Positions 9,803 through 18,946 are shown, counted from the stretch's first letter. The stretch is 64,000 nt of DNA from Nostoc sp. 'Lobaria pulmonaria (5183) cyanobiont' (GCF_002949795.1 NZ_CP026692.1:3828545-3892544), one strand, 5' to 3'. The notes: generated by a model not told the origin, from the sequence alone. Numbers and translations: made by a program.

Positions 9803-10090
9803 AATGCTTACTTGGTCAGCGGACACTTTGGGAACAGTGCTAAGTATCGGAATGACCACAAGTGGCAGAATTGGTACTGAAGTTTGTCCGAGATCATAGA
9901 GCGTTTGACAGAAGTTGCATTAGTGTACAATCCGCCGCAAGGTTCACGTGATATCTTTGTAGTCTCTGGATAAGACCGGGTGTTGGCAGAATCGAGAAGG
10001 GGAAAAAGACGGCTTTTTTGGGCGAGGTGCAGAAACTTCTTCAACCTTTCGATGATGATATAGAAACCAAAGTAAGAAATATAGTAACTT
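9803..10090 (+). pseudogene. Decayed ORF downstream of hetR, family not recognised
   Basis: A plus-strand frame from 9803 reads coding-like peptide (NAYLVSGHFGNSAKYRND... then SLSEIIERLTEVALVYNPP) interrupted by TGA at 9878-9880 and TAA at 9971-9973. It then continues in another frame from about 9991 as IEKGKKTAFLGEVQKLLQPF. Two stops and a frameshift in about 290 bases, with plausible protein on each side, indicate a gene in decay. There is no intact start. I do not recognise the family. It is co-oriented with hetR and may once have been its downstream neighbour. Confidence 0.4.
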
Positions 10091-10110
10091 TACCCAACAT
10101 ACCTTTTACC

Positions 10111-10182
10111 CGACCCCCAACCCCTCCCCGATGCCTTGGGGAGGGGCAGTTTTGGCTTTAGACAAAACCGGGGTGGGGTGAC
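10111..10182. repeat. Dispersed palindromic repeat (CCCCTCCCC core)
   Basis: CCCCTCCCC (10121-10129) pairs with GGGGAGGGG (10138-10146), and CGACCCCCAACC upstream is partly complementary to CCGGGGTGGGG downstream. The core matches those of the elements at 332 and 14542. Further on, TTTCACCTTAAGTTGAGACC (about 10228-10247) resembles the terminal repeat of the 14542 element. Confidence 0.6.
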
Positions 10183-10323
10183 GCGAAGAGTGGTGGTAAG
10201 TGAGAGAACTGAATATCACGTCTTGACAAGGGTTTCACCTTAAGTTGAGACCTATGGACAACAGCAAGCGATCGCTTTATCTACGATCGAACTACAGGTA
10301 ATCTTTTCTTTGAGAAGTACACG

Positions 10324-10353
10324 CGTAGGGGCAAAACATGTTGTGCCCCTACG
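10324..10353. repeat. GTAGGGGCA hairpin, dispersed family
   Basis: Perfect 10-bp stem CGTAGGGGCA / TGCCCCTACG with a 10-base loop. Related hairpins sit at 37439 and 61737. No gene lies in 10260-10533 otherwise. Confidence 0.65.
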
Positions 10354-10533
10354 ATTAATCTGTACCTCACGCCTGTTGCAATCTGCTGTATAAGGTTGGG
10401 TTGAACAACAGCGAAACCCAATCTACAAATTAAAATCGGATGATTTATTTTTTGGTAGTCCCTGAATCAAATTGGCAAATAGCCACTCTATATTCAACCT
10501 GTATTTTCAATCAATTAAATAAAGCACTGTAAT

Positions 10534-11226
10534 TTAATTAGTGCCCGGTTGGGTTGGAACAATTGGTTGAGTTGGAACAATTGGTTGAGTTGGAACAATT
10601 GGTTGAGTTGGAAATGGAGTAGTCTCTAAACTTGGACTTGAACCCGCAGGAATTATCGTTGGCGGTGTAGATGAAGATGAAGCACCGATAACACTATCAT
10701 CAGCACTGATACAAGTATCTAGCGCTTGAGTAGCGGGAAAGTCGATTTGACTACGCAAGCCAACCACACACTGGCCAAAGCGTACGGGTAACAAACTGCG
10801 TCCACAATAATCTAAAACTGTCGGATTAGCTTCTTCCTTAGTACTTAGGCTGACGCCAACTACACAGGTTGCTAACTCTTCAGGACGCCGAGCCTTTCCA
10901 CAAGAAGAAAGCGCATCTGTTGCAGCAATTTGGGTTTCTTTACCAATTTTCACCACGCAAGCAGCCAAATCTTTTGGACGCAGTGCTGCTGCACAACCTT
11001 CTGATGCCGCTTCTGCCTTTACACCCACACTCAAAAGGCGACCAGCACAGACACTATAATCATTCCTGTAGGAGGCAGCAACAGCCATATTAGGCAAGAT
11101 TGTTAAACATCCAGCTATAGCCAAAACTGGTAATGTTAAAATCCTGAAGGTGTAACTGCCTTGTTTGTTCTTACCTCTGCTAACCACTTTTTTGCTCATT
11201 GACATTGCCATTCTCCAAACACCCAA
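10534..11226 (-). CDS. Secreted protein with tandem Cys-containing repeats
   Basis: A 230-residue protein. A hydrophobic stretch (ILTLPVLAIAGCLTILP) ending in AVA-AS gives a convincing signal peptide cleaved near residue 50, so it is exported. The mature part holds about three repeats of roughly 40 residues, each with a Cys at the start, a basic-Pro-x-(D/E)LA motif and a CVV (for example RPKDLAACVV, RPEELATCVV, FGQCVVGL), suggesting repeated disulfide-bonded units. The tail is Ser/Pro/Thr-rich and ends in PTQPIV hexapeptides (18-bp repeats at 10543-10603). Conserved-looking cyanobacterial family of unknown function. It is convergent with the hetR side and divergent from rpsD. The start may be one of the Met codons within the first 10 residues. 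Confidence 0.8.
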   Translation of the reverse strand: MGVWRMAMSMSKKVVSRGKNKQGSYTFRILTLPVLAIAGCLTILPNMAVAASYRNDYSVCAGRLLSVGVKAEAASEGCAAALRPKDLAACVVKIGKETQIAATDALSSCGKARRPEELATCVVGVSLSTKEEANPTVLDYCGRSLLPVRFGQCVVGLRSQIDFPATQALDTCISADDSVIGASSSSTPPTIIPAGSSPSLETTPFPTQPIVPTQPIVPTQPIVPTQPGTN

Positions 11227-11666
11227 AGTTATGCTAACTCAAATATCTTAAAAATCCTCTGTAATCTAAGAATTTCAGAGGTAGTAAGGTATAGATATAA
11301 TTAATTATGTCGAAAATTGTGTTAATATAGCTGTTTGAAAGATAAGTAGGCAACGTAAAAAGTATTTTAGAGTAAGAATACTGCGTAAACCAATCTGATG
11401 ATTGAGTAGCCTACGAAACTAAATAAACACAAAAAACTTATTGGCAGTAGTACGGCGGGCACGTCGGAATTCAAGCTTGGAAGCTAGTGTGTCGGCTCAA
11501 CCGACTTAAAGCAACTGGCGTAAAGGAGATGCCTCTACATTGGTAAGATACGTCATACCAAAGTAAGCACCTTCAAAAAACCAAGAATCCGCTGATTTAT
11601 TATTCAGTGGAATGTCAAAATTGAATGTTTGGGTAAAGTTTAAACAGGATTAGATTAAGGAAACTC
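11227..11666. other. Divergent promoter region between the Cys-repeat gene and rpsD
   Basis: A 440-base gap between divergent genes. It contains a small GTCGG-CTCAA-CCGAC hairpin at 11491-11505 about 160 bases before rpsD, in the right place for an r-protein leader structure, and AT-rich DNA otherwise. No conserved regulatory motif was identified. Confidence 0.4.
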
Positions 11667-12275
11667 ATGTCCCGATATAGAGGGCCCCGCCTCAGAATTG
11701 TCCGCCGCTTGGGCGACTTACCAGGATTGACTCGTAAAAGCGCCAGACGCGCTTACCCACCTGGTCAGCATGGTCAGAACCGCAAGAAACGCTCTGAGTA
11801 TGCTATCCGTCTGGAGGAAAAGCAAAAGCTCCGCTTCAACTACGGTTTGACTGAAAAGCAATTGCTCCGCTATGTGCGGAAAGCCAGACGTGTTACTGGT
11901 TCTACCGGACAGGTGTTGCTACAATTGCTAGAAATGCGCTTGGATAATACCGTTTTCCGCTTGGGTATAGCGCCGACTATCCCCGCAGCTCGCCAACTAG
12001 TGAATCACGGTCACGTAACTGTTAACGGTCGTGTGGTGAATATTGCCAGCTACCAATGCCGTCCTGGCGAAGTAATTGCCGTCAGAGATCGGGCACAATC
12101 ACGGAAGTTGGTAGAAGCTAACTTGCAATATCCCGGTTTGGCCAACCTCCCCAGTCATTTGGAGTTTGACAAAAATAAGTTGGTTGGTAAAGTTAACAGC
12201 GTTATTGAGCGCGAATGGGTGGCATTACAAGTTAATGAACTACTTGTGGTGGAATACTATTCACGACAAGCTTAA
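11667..12275 (+). CDS. rpsD: 30S ribosomal protein S4
   Basis: A 202-residue S4, the usual bacterial/cyanobacterial length. It begins [16 protein letters not shown] and has the S4 RNA-binding domain in the middle ([12 protein letters not shown] then [17 protein letters not shown]). S4 binds 16S rRNA early in small-subunit assembly. Preceded by AAGGAAA seven bases before the ATG. In cyanobacteria rpsD stands alone rather than in the alpha operon, as seen here: the next gene, moaA, is convergent. Confidence 0.98.
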   Translation: MSRYRGPRLRIVRRLGDLPGLTRKSARRAYPPGQHGQNRKKRSEYAIRLEEKQKLRFNYGLTEKQLLRYVRKARRVTGSTGQVLLQLLEMRLDNTVFRLGIAPTIPAARQLVNHGHVTVNGRVVNIASYQCRPGEVIAVRDRAQSRKLVEANLQYPGLANLPSHLEFDKNKLVGKVNSVIEREWVALQVNELLVVEYYSRQA

Positions 12276-12283
12276 TAGTCATT

Positions 12284-12344
12284 TGTCCTTAGTCATTTGT
12301 CCTGAGTTCTTTGCAAAGGACAAATGACAAATAACCAATGACTA
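12284..12344. repeat. STRR-type TCATTTGTC / GACAAATGA repeat between convergent genes
   Basis: AGTCATTTGTCC occurs twice, followed by AAGGACAAATGACAAAT, so the two halves form a long hairpin between rpsD and moaA. Heptanucleotide repeats of this kind recur at 33320, 41186 and 42010. It could act as a bidirectional transcript end. Confidence 0.75.
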
Positions 12345-13328
12345 CCCGCCAATCTGTGACATGGTGCGGGTATATGTACCTGAAATGCCAGAATCGCGCC
12401 CTTTAAAGTTAATTTCTGGCTTGTTTGCGAGTAAATGTCTAACCTGCTCTTGTAATTGAGCGGTGCTGACACCAGAACGTAGAGCAGTTTTTAAATCTAT
12501 TTGACCAGTTTCATTTAATAAACAGGGACGCAGCCAGCCATCAGCACTCAGGCGCATCCGGTTACAACGATCGCAAAAACATTCTGACATTTGACTAATA
12601 AATCCTAGTGTCCCCTTCGCACCGGGAATTTGAAAGACATCAGCAGGGCCAGCACCACGAACTTGAGATTCTGTCAAGCCCCAGCGATCGCGAATCTGTC
12701 CTCGTAAATCGGCTGAAGATACCCAACCGCGATCGCCAAATAAATGCACATTGCCAATGGGCATAAATTCAATAAATCGAACGTGCCACTGTTTATCAAT
12801 TGTCAGAGCGGCTAAATCTAAAACTTCATGGTCATTAACGCCAGGAATTACCACTACATTCAGCTTCAGTGGGTCGAATCCGACTTCATAGGCAGCTTGA
12901 ATCCCCTGCCAAACTTGTTGCCAACGAGAACGCCCCTGATTACCAATAATTTGATCAAAAATGTCGGGATCGAGAGAGTCAAGACTAATATTAATTCGTC
13001 GTAAACCAGCATTGTAGAGGTTTTGCGCCATCGGAGCCAGCAAAAAACCGTTGGTGGTCATTGAGATATCTTGAGTTTGGGGTAAAGTTGCGATCGCACC
13101 TACCAAATCCACCACACGGGGACGCAATAAAGGTTCACCCCCAGTCAAACGAAATCGGGTAAAGCCTACTGGAATAAATACTTCTTGAATTAAGGTGAGT
13201 AGTTCCTCATCAGTTAACAGCTGTTGCCTGAGAATATAATCCAGTTCTACTCCCTCTGGCATACAGTATTGACAACGAAAATTGCAGCGATCAATTAAGC
13301 TAATGCGGAGGTAGTCTACCTGGTTCAT
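12342..13328 (-). CDS. moaA: GTP 3',8-cyclase (molybdenum cofactor biosynthesis protein A)
   Basis: A 328-residue radical-SAM enzyme converting GTP to 3',8-cyclo-GTP in the first step of molybdopterin synthesis. The N-terminal cluster motif CNFRCQYC binds the SAM-ligating 4Fe-4S cluster. The C-terminal motif [20 protein letters not shown] carries the three Cys of the second cluster that binds GTP. The protein ends in a double Gly (QIGG), needed for activity in known MoaA. Other moa genes are not adjacent. The cofactor would be used by the sulfite-oxidase-like enzyme at 37.5 kb among others. Confidence 0.96.
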   Translation of the reverse strand: MNQVDYLRISLIDRCNFRCQYCMPEGVELDYILRQQLLTDEELLTLIQEVFIPVGFTRFRLTGGEPLLRPRVVDLVGAIATLPQTQDISMTTNGFLLAPMAQNLYNAGLRRINISLDSLDPDIFDQIIGNQGRSRWQQVWQGIQAAYEVGFDPLKLNVVVIPGVNDHEVLDLAALTIDKQWHVRFIEFMPIGNVHLFGDRGWVSSADLRGQIRDRWGLTESQVRGAGPADVFQIPGAKGTLGFISQMSECFCDRCNRMRLSADGWLRPCLLNETGQIDLKTALRSGVSTAQLQEQVRHLLANKPEINFKGRDSGISGTYTRTMSQIGG

Positions 13329-13490
13329 GGTTTTATTTTTATTCTCTCTGATTAATTAAAGACTTTACAAAGGTGGTTTACCCCTTCTTACTATCTTTGT
13401 TGTAACTCAAAATACCGTACTCCCCCTTAAGTGAGAGTCCACAGATTGTGGCATAATAAGCCGATCGCATCCACTAGTTAGTCATCAATC

Positions 13491-14522
13491 GTGCAAGATA
13501 CCGACTCCATCAACGACCTTGCTGCTGCTTTACTACAGCCAGCCGATATCAGCTTTGAACTGCCCGATCCAGAAGATGAACAGATTCTAGAGTCAGATTT
13601 TCAACAGCAGCTAGAAATAGCTTGGCAGGTATGCGATCGCTTTGATTTGCAAACTGAAATCTGGCGGGGGCGAATTTTACGGGCGATCCGCGACAGAGAA
13701 AAAGTGGGTGGTGACGGACGCGGTACTGGCTTTCTGCGATGGCTAAAAGAGCGGGAAATCAGCAAAAGTCAAGCATACTCTTGGATTCAACTGGCGAATA
13801 GTGCCGATACTCTGATTGAAGACGGTAAACTTGACCCCGGATCTGTGAACAATTTCAGCAAACGGGCATTTGTCGAAACCTCCAAAGCAGTCCCCGAAGT
13901 GCAACAGATGGTGAGTGAAGCTGCCCAAAAAGGCGATCGCATCACTAGGCGGGAAGTGCGTCAACTCAATGATGAATGGACAGCCATGTCCTCAGATTTA
14001 TTACCCGAAGCAGTCAAAGAAAAAGCAGCAGATAACACCCTTCCCCCGCGCTACATTGCCCCATTGGTGAAGGAAATGGAAAAACTGCCAGAATCGCATC
14101 AAAAGTTTATCCAAAAGGAAATAGCTGCCAATCCTGATGTGGATACCCTGAAACAGGTAACTACTGAAGCGCGTAACTTAGCCAAATATCTCAAAGGGGC
14201 GGCTCAAGTTCAGGCGCTAACGCAGGAGAATATTGACATTGAAACAGCCTTAGAAGAAGCGCAAAGAGTCGGCTGTTTGAGCATTGCTGCTGATTTGGTA
14301 AATCAAGCATCGCAAATTGAACAAACGATCGCTAAATTGTACATGACTTGGAAACGGATCGGTAATTTAGCAGATCGATTATATGTAGATACTGGCGCAA
14401 GTACACCCAACTTGCGATCGCTCCTCACTTGCTTGGAACCTCTGGGTGGCGAAATCATGGAATTACAACTAAGTGGTGCGACTGAACACACTGTTCGTTT
14501 GCAAATTCAGGAGACGAATTAG
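13491..14522 (+). CDS. Conserved cyanobacterial protein of unknown function, helical
   Basis: A 343-residue soluble, mostly helical, acidic protein starting at GTG 13491. Residues about 35-110 (WQVCDRFDLQTEIWRGRILRA ... FLRWLKEREISKSQAYSWIQLA) look like a DNA-interaction domain of the DUF3102/ParB-accessory type: WRGRILRAIRDRE followed by KSQAYSWI resembles a helix-turn-helix. The rest is a long helical region with no motif known to me. No signal peptide or membrane segment. It is divergent from moaA with 160 bases between. Function unknown; DNA binding is only a suggestion. Confidence 0.75.
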   Translation: MQDTDSINDLAAALLQPADISFELPDPEDEQILESDFQQQLEIAWQVCDRFDLQTEIWRGRILRAIRDREKVGGDGRGTGFLRWLKEREISKSQAYSWIQLANSADTLIEDGKLDPGSVNNFSKRAFVETSKAVPEVQQMVSEAAQKGDRITRREVRQLNDEWTAMSSDLLPEAVKEKAADNTLPPRYIAPLVKEMEKLPESHQKFIQKEIAANPDVDTLKQVTTEARNLAKYLKGAAQVQALTQENIDIETALEEAQRVGCLSIAADLVNQASQIEQTIAKLYMTWKRIGNLADRLYVDTGASTPNLRSLLTCLEPLGGEIMELQLSGATEHTVRLQIQETN

Positions 14523-14541
14523 GGAGTGGGGAGTTATTCAT

Positions 14542-14731
14542 AGGTGTCAATTTAACGTGAAACCCGCTTGGTGACAACGTTTTGCCCTCACCCCCAGCCC
14601 CTCTCCCCAAGGGAGAGGGGAGCTAGACATTCAATTCCCCTTCTCCCAAGGGAGAAGGGGTTAGGGGATGAGGGCGTGAGGGATTTGCAAAACGCCTGTC
14701 TGATATAGTTTTCGGCTTAAGTTGACACCAA
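14542..14731. repeat. MITE-like element with 20-bp terminal inverted repeats
   Basis: GGTGTCAATTTAACGTGAAA at the left end is the imperfect complement of the right end (GGTGTCAACTTAAGCCGAAA read on the minus strand), 16 of 20 matching. The interior is the CCCTCACCCCCAGCCCCTCTCCC / GGGAGAGGGG palindrome family, given here in parts, in two nested copies. No ORF. The outer repeats differ from those of the 332 element while the core is shared, so the two are chimaeric or nested elements. Confidence 0.7.
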
Positions 14732-14814
14732 TGGGAGTTATTCTCCCCCTACTTCCCCTCCTCTTTTCCCTCACTGCGGATAAAGTTTGGGTTTGTGGGT
14801 CATCAATATGACAT

Positions 14815-15126
14815 TCACTCATCGTCTGGCTGATCAAAAAGCGCATCTAAATCACGATAGCCACTAACCACTCGCAGAACTTCAATTCCGGTTTCAATTG
14901 GGCGATAAAATATTAAATAATCATCAACTGGAAAGCTCCGCAATGAAGGCAAAAGCTCAGACCTCTTACGCCCCATGCTGGGAAACATTGCTAAATTATT
15001 ACACTTACCGTTGATTTTATTGAGAAATCTATCCGCTGCATCCAAACCACTGCTATCAGCAATAAAATCGATAATACTTTCAATATCTCGACTAGCCGGA
15101 ACAGTAAAAGAGCAAATATTCCTCAT
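14815..15126 (-). CDS. RelE/ParE-family toxin
   Basis: A 103-residue protein with the ParE/RelE layout: N-terminal helix pair with ASRDIESIIDFIA, then a beta-sheet core with FPSMGRKRSEL and the FPVDDYLIFYRP strand, and VLRVVSGYRDLDALF near the end (typical xxxxGxRDxxxLF). ParE toxins poison gyrase; RelE members cleave mRNA on the ribosome, and which applies here is not readable. Its ATG overlaps the TAA of the upstream antitoxin by one base (TAATG), implying translational coupling in a two-gene operon. Confidence 0.9.
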   Translation of the reverse strand: MRNICSFTVPASRDIESIIDFIADSSGLDAADRFLNKINGKCNNLAMFPSMGRKRSELLPSLRSFPVDDYLIFYRPIETGIEVLRVVSGYRDLDALFDQPDDE

Positions 15127-15392
15127 TAACTAGCCTGTTCCCGACGCTCTTGCAACTTCTGTTGTAGCTGGTGGAAAAGTGTTTCACCATCAATAACCTC
15201 TCCTCGTTCGGAAGCTTCAACACCAATCATAATCAAGCGTTGTAACTCCTCAAATCGTCCCTTGTAGATATTTTCTCTTACTTCCAATTGCTTGATAGCT
15301 GCCAGAATCACTTCTTCAGACGAAGAATATTTACCGCTTTCAACCTGACTTTGGATAAACTGCTCAAGCTCTGGAGTTAATGATACATACAT
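15126..15392 (-). CDS. ParD/CopG-type antitoxin
   Basis: An 88-residue protein with a ribbon-helix-helix N-terminus (MYVSLTPELEQFIQSQVESG then YSSSEEVILAAIKQLE), the ParD pattern, and a charged C-terminal tail that would wrap the toxin. It would bind its own promoter and neutralise the product of the overlapping downstream gene. Together they form a complete type II toxin-antitoxin module. Confidence 0.9.
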   Translation of the reverse strand: MYVSLTPELEQFIQSQVESGKYSSSEEVILAAIKQLEVRENIYKGRFEELQRLIMIGVEASERGEVIDGETLFHQLQQKLQERREQAS

Positions 15393-15489
15393 TAATGTTT
15401 ACCATAATTTTTGCTAAAGGTATTCTTATTCTATCCAAGAGATGAATTAGAGAATAGGCGATGCCTACGGCTGGCTACACTTACACAGT

Positions 15490-15672
15490 TTATCTTTCAG
15501 TCTGTGGAATTGCTGAGAGTAAAGCACAAAGAGCGTTGTTAACAGCTTCTGAGGTTTTGAATATCTCAGCAACATCAGCATCGAGGGTAACTGTCAAAGG
15601 AGCTTTTTCTTGCTGACTGGCGAAACGGTTGGGCAAGGCTTTGCGATAGTCAAAGTTATACTCTGGAAGCAA
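15490..15672 (-). CDS. BrnA-like antitoxin fragment, start codon apparently lost
   Basis: The conserved part reads LLPEYNFDYRKALPNRFA and TVTLDADVAEIFKTSEAVNNAL, as in small cyanobacterial antitoxins encoded after BrnT toxins. The interval given uses a TTG start (60 residues), but the frame continues upstream with coding-like sequence (KNSQAFEFRNNADDD) to ATA at 15718-15720, where homologues as I recall them would start with ATG. A stop lies at 15745-15747. So the natural ATG seems mutated to ATA, leaving weak TTG initiation or none. Confidence 0.6.
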   Translation of the reverse strand: MLPEYNFDYRKALPNRFASQQEKAPLTVTLDADVAEIFKTSEAVNNALCALLSAIPQTER

Positions 15673-15697
15673 GTCATCGTCTGCGTTGTTACGGAAT

Positions 15698-15778
15698 TCA
15701 AAAGCCTGTGAATTCTTTATAATCTCTTCGTTCTTTCTTGGTTGCTAGACGTGCGCTAATGATACGGATAACGTTTGC
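15698..15778 (-). pseudogene. C-terminal remnant of a BrnT-type toxin gene
   Basis: In the frame overlapping the antitoxin, codons ending at TGA 15698-15700 read VIRIISARLATKKERRDYKE, the characteristic BrnT C-terminus (IRIISAR-A-xxxE). Upstream the frame closes at a TGA (15779-15781), and the second 21-bp array begins at 15784. The N-terminal two thirds of the toxin are missing, so the module is dead and the array sits at the break. Confidence 0.65.
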
Positions 15779-15783
15779 TCATC

Positions 15784-16035
15784 GCATTTGTTATTTCGGC
15801 GAACGCATTTGTTATTTCGGCGAACGCATTTGTTATTTCGGCGAACGCATTTGTTATTTCGGCGAACGCATTTGTTATTTCGGCGTACGCATTTGCTATT
15901 TTGGCGTACGCATTTGCTATTTTGGCGTACGCATTTGCTATTTTGGCGTACACATTTGCTATTTCGGCGTACGCATTTGCTATTTCGGCGTACGCATTTG
16001 CTATTTTGGCGTTCGCATTTGTTATTTCGGCGATG
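15784..16035. repeat. 21-bp tandem array, 12 units (array 2)
   Basis: Units GCATTTGTTATTTCGGCGAA+C begin every 21 bases from 15784 to 16015, twelve units in 252 bp. Early units carry TTATTTCGGCGAAC, later ones CTATTTTGGCGTAC, as if two variants spread regionally. Three plus-strand frames and at least one minus frame are open throughout, giving heptapeptide translations, but these are artefacts of the period. The array is flanked by a direct repeat, GGCGATGCCTACGGCTGGCT, at about 15457 and 16031, so the last unit runs into a dispersed element. Confidence 0.95.
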
Positions 16036-16100
16036 CCTACGGCTGGCTACGCCTACACAATTGCTGATTGCGTTTATCCTAAAACAATCTTAAGACAAAG

Positions 16101-16188
16101 ACCTCTCCCTGATTTGACTACGCAAAACCTGTCCCTCTTTAGATCAAAGAGGGACAAGCTTGAACTTTAGTTCAAGGTAGGGAGAGGT
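16101..16188. terminator. Three-arm palindrome after the exoprotein gene
   Basis: An outer stem ACCTCTCCCT (16101-16110) / AGGGAGAGGT (16179-16188) encloses two perfect hairpins: TGTCCCTCTTT / AAAGAGGGACA (16130-16156) and CTTGAACT / AGTTCAAG (16159-16176). It lies 16 bases after the stop of the minus-strand exoprotein gene and would fold into a multi-branched structure at the 3' end of its transcript. Confidence 0.6.
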
Positions 16189-16203
16189 TTGTTGAACTCA
16201 CGC

Positions 16204-18537
16204 CTAATTAGCAGGGCAAGATTTAGAGGTAAGCGAGGAGTTATAGAGCGTCGCTGCGGGTACTTGAGCAACTAGAACCACGTTCCCATTGGCATCCATT
16301 ACCCATCCTTGGGCTTCTACAATTTGAATAGGTTCATTGACAGAATTAACCTTCTGTGATTTTTCTTCTGTGTTTCGCTGCCCCTGAACAACGGCTCTTT
16401 TCTGAATACCGCCAGCACGATTCTGACTCTGTGGAGAGAGTGTGATCCAATCTGCAAGCACCGCATCATCAGCTATCAATGGCTGGGTGGGATCGGCTAC
16501 TAGTCCTCCACGCCCAGTCTGAATAAATGAACTCCTTCCTATTTTTCCACCAGTACTACAACTAGCAACAATTTGCCGCGAAGCATCAACCAGATTTACG
16601 GGCAATTCCACTAATCCTTTACTGGGGTCAGCATCTGGTGAGTTGATTTGTACAGTGCCATTTAATGAAGGATTTTGCTGAGAAAATGCCGTGATGTCAT
16701 TTGTTAGGAGATTATTCGGGTCTTTTTCTACTGGGTCAAGCCTCTGTACGTCTGTACCTGTGCGGGGTACAAAACCAAAGAGGTTCTTAGCAGTGATTGT
16801 GATTTTACCACCAGAGCCAGAGAAGCCGTTGGCAGTGATATCGTTATTTCCTAAGGGGCTGGCGACAAGGAAGCCATTTGGTGCATTGATGGTGATATTA
16901 CCACCATCTCCATTACCCTTGGCGTTAGTGGTTATTTTACTTTCGCGCCGCATCAGTAATAAGTCCCGCACCTGTAGCGTAATATTACCACCACGACCTG
17001 ATTTACTGTCAGATATGAGTTTTCCTGCGTTGTCCAGAAGTATAGAGCGAGCCGTTATATTTAGATCGCCTGCTTTTCCTGAGTTAGGTAGATCCTTTGC
17101 GTAGGTGAAAAAGTCTACAAGTTGACTGCTCACAGTTACTTTAGCTCCGTTCCGGATCATTAATTCTTTTGTATCAATTGTTATATCACCCGCATCTCCA
17201 GAAGTATTTGTAGAAGCAAACAAGCCAGTGGACCCACTTGTTGAGTTTCCAATTAGCTCTACGGAAAAGGCGCTCACAGTCAAATTTCCTCCTGTTCCTG
17301 TACCTGCTATTATGCCTAATGCAGTAGAATCTGTTGCTACCTGTCCCCCATCTTCAATAAGTAATCTTCCAGTCTTAATATTTATGCTACCCGCCTTTCC
17401 GGCAACCGCTGTTGAACTCAACAATCCACTAGGTTGCCTGTCATCACTATCTGGAGAAGAAAAGCCACCAATCACCTCCACAGATTCGGAGGCGTTTACA
17501 GTCAAGTTTCCTCCATCACCCTTGCTCAAAGTGGTAGTACTTACTTGTGCTCCATCCCTAATGATTATTTTCTTGCTAGTAATCGTTAAGTCTCCGCCAT
17601 TCTCAACACCTGTAGTCTGAGTTTTTAAAACCACAGGACCAATTAGTTCCACTAAGTTACCCTGGATTTGGATATTGCCGCCACTGCCATCTCTATTACT
17701 AGTATTTACCTGAGATGCAATCTTAGAAGAATCAACAGTTCGCTGGACTAATCGAATATCTTGAAAATTCTGGACACCTTGATATCCTAAAATCCAACCT
17801 TGGTCTGTTGGTTTGAGGTCGACCAGACTATTATTAGCAACACTTCCTAACTCAATTCGTCCTGACGCTGCTGTTAAATTTCCGCCCTCCAGAGTTATGT
17901 CGCCACCTACAAGTGCCAAGGTTTTGTTTTGCTGTACTTGTAGACCAACAGGTATATTAGTTGTCACGCCATCTGAGCTAGGTGCTTGAGATTGATTGTG
18001 GATGAACGCCGCAGTTGTGCCGAATTGTAAGCCATTGGGAACATTTACCGTTAGCAGAGGTGGGGTTTGTGGATCTGTGGCACTAAATTTAGTTCCATCA
18101 GTAAAATTCAGACTACTAGCTGTACTCGCCACGAATGAGCCGCCAATTTGTAAAGAAGCACTGGGACCAAAAATTATTCCGTTGGGATTAATCAAAAATA
18201 GGTTGGCTGTACCATTAGCTTTAAGAATGCCATCAATATTAGAAACAGACTTACCTGTTACCCGGCTAATAATGTTTTGAACACTGTCAGCATTTTTAAA
18301 TTCAGCAATGCTATTTTTAATTACGGAAAACTCCTTAAAACTGTGGAATAGATTGCGTCCACTTTGGGATAGGGTTCCACCTTCAATAATTGTGATATTG
18401 TCCTGTTGTGTAACTTGAGAATTATTAGGTAGAGTCCCATCCTGGGTAATTTGGGCAACAGCAGAGTTTGTAAATAAAGCTACTGCACAACCAATGACAG
18501 ATCCTAGACTTTTAAACCAGACCCAACGAATACTCAT
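16204..18537 (-). CDS. Two-partner-secretion exoprotein, filamentous-haemagglutinin N-terminal domain
   Basis: A 777-residue exported protein. The N-terminus is a signal peptide (LGSVIGCAVALFTNSAVAQ). It is followed by a TPS domain (about residues 30-170) with FHSFKEFSV, NIDGILKANGTANLFLINP and NGIIFGPSASL, the marks of TpsA proteins carried across the outer membrane by a TpsB/ShlB pore. Beyond it, Gly/Asp-rich repeats of the GGNITI / GDITIDTKELMIRNGA type predict a right-handed beta-helix. The C-terminal 200 residues contain a Cys in IVASCSTGG and end in the short CPAN. No TpsB lies next to it. Probable adhesin or surface protein. Confidence 0.9.
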   Translation of the reverse strand: MSIRWVWFKSLGSVIGCAVALFTNSAVAQITQDGTLPNNSQVTQQDNITIIEGGTLSQSGRNLFHSFKEFSVIKNSIAEFKNADSVQNIISRVTGKSVSNIDGILKANGTANLFLINPNGIIFGPSASLQIGGSFVASTASSLNFTDGTKFSATDPQTPPLLTVNVPNGLQFGTTAAFIHNQSQAPSSDGVTTNIPVGLQVQQNKTLALVGGDITLEGGNLTAASGRIELGSVANNSLVDLKPTDQGWILGYQGVQNFQDIRLVQRTVDSSKIASQVNTSNRDGSGGNIQIQGNLVELIGPVVLKTQTTGVENGGDLTITSKKIIIRDGAQVSTTTLSKGDGGNLTVNASESVEVIGGFSSPDSDDRQPSGLLSSTAVAGKAGSINIKTGRLLIEDGGQVATDSTALGIIAGTGTGGNLTVSAFSVELIGNSTSGSTGLFASTNTSGDAGDITIDTKELMIRNGAKVTVSSQLVDFFTYAKDLPNSGKAGDLNITARSILLDNAGKLISDSKSGRGGNITLQVRDLLLMRRESKITTNAKGNGDGGNITINAPNGFLVASPLGNNDITANGFSGSGGKITITAKNLFGFVPRTGTDVQRLDPVEKDPNNLLTNDITAFSQQNPSLNGTVQINSPDADPSKGLVELPVNLVDASRQIVASCSTGGKIGRSSFIQTGRGGLVADPTQPLIADDAVLADWITLSPQSQNRAGGIQKRAVVQGQRNTEEKSQKVNSVNEPIQIVEAQGWVMDANGNVVLVAQVPAATLYNSSLTSKSCPAN

Positions 18538-18946
18538 ACCTAATACACTCCTTCAAAGAATTAACAGTTACCGAACAATGGTAATGCTGTACTTAATATA
18601 AGTACACTACCTTTCAAATAGCTCATCTGCGTTTTACTATTTACCAACCAAATCCTAAGATTAACTTGGGCATAACAATGTTGTATGCTACAAAAAACCT
18701 GTAATTTTTAATAAATAAGTTGAGATGGTTGCTATTAAGTTGATAATATTATTTGCTTTGTCGAACAAGATGGAATAAACGTTCAAATTCATTCAATAAA
18801 AATGCGCTATATTCAATGGAGTTGTATTTAATTTGATAAGGTCAAAAGTCTATAAAACTGATAAAATAATGATTAACTTTTTATTTACATCTCTGACCTT
18901 GATTATCAATAGAAAGTTAATCATTAAGTTGATACACAATCAAGGA
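18538..18946. other. Upstream region of the exoprotein gene
   Basis: About 400 AT-rich bases between a gene start and a convergent-side stop. No ORF, repeat or motif was recognised. Confidence 0.5.

Noticed and set aside
13491..14522. GRGTGF inside the hypothetical protein as a PatX-like signal
   Set aside because: Internal to a soluble protein, last residue wrong and no secretion signal.
15738..16170. Several overlapping frames through array 2
   Set aside because: Same artefact of period 21; three plus frames are open at once.
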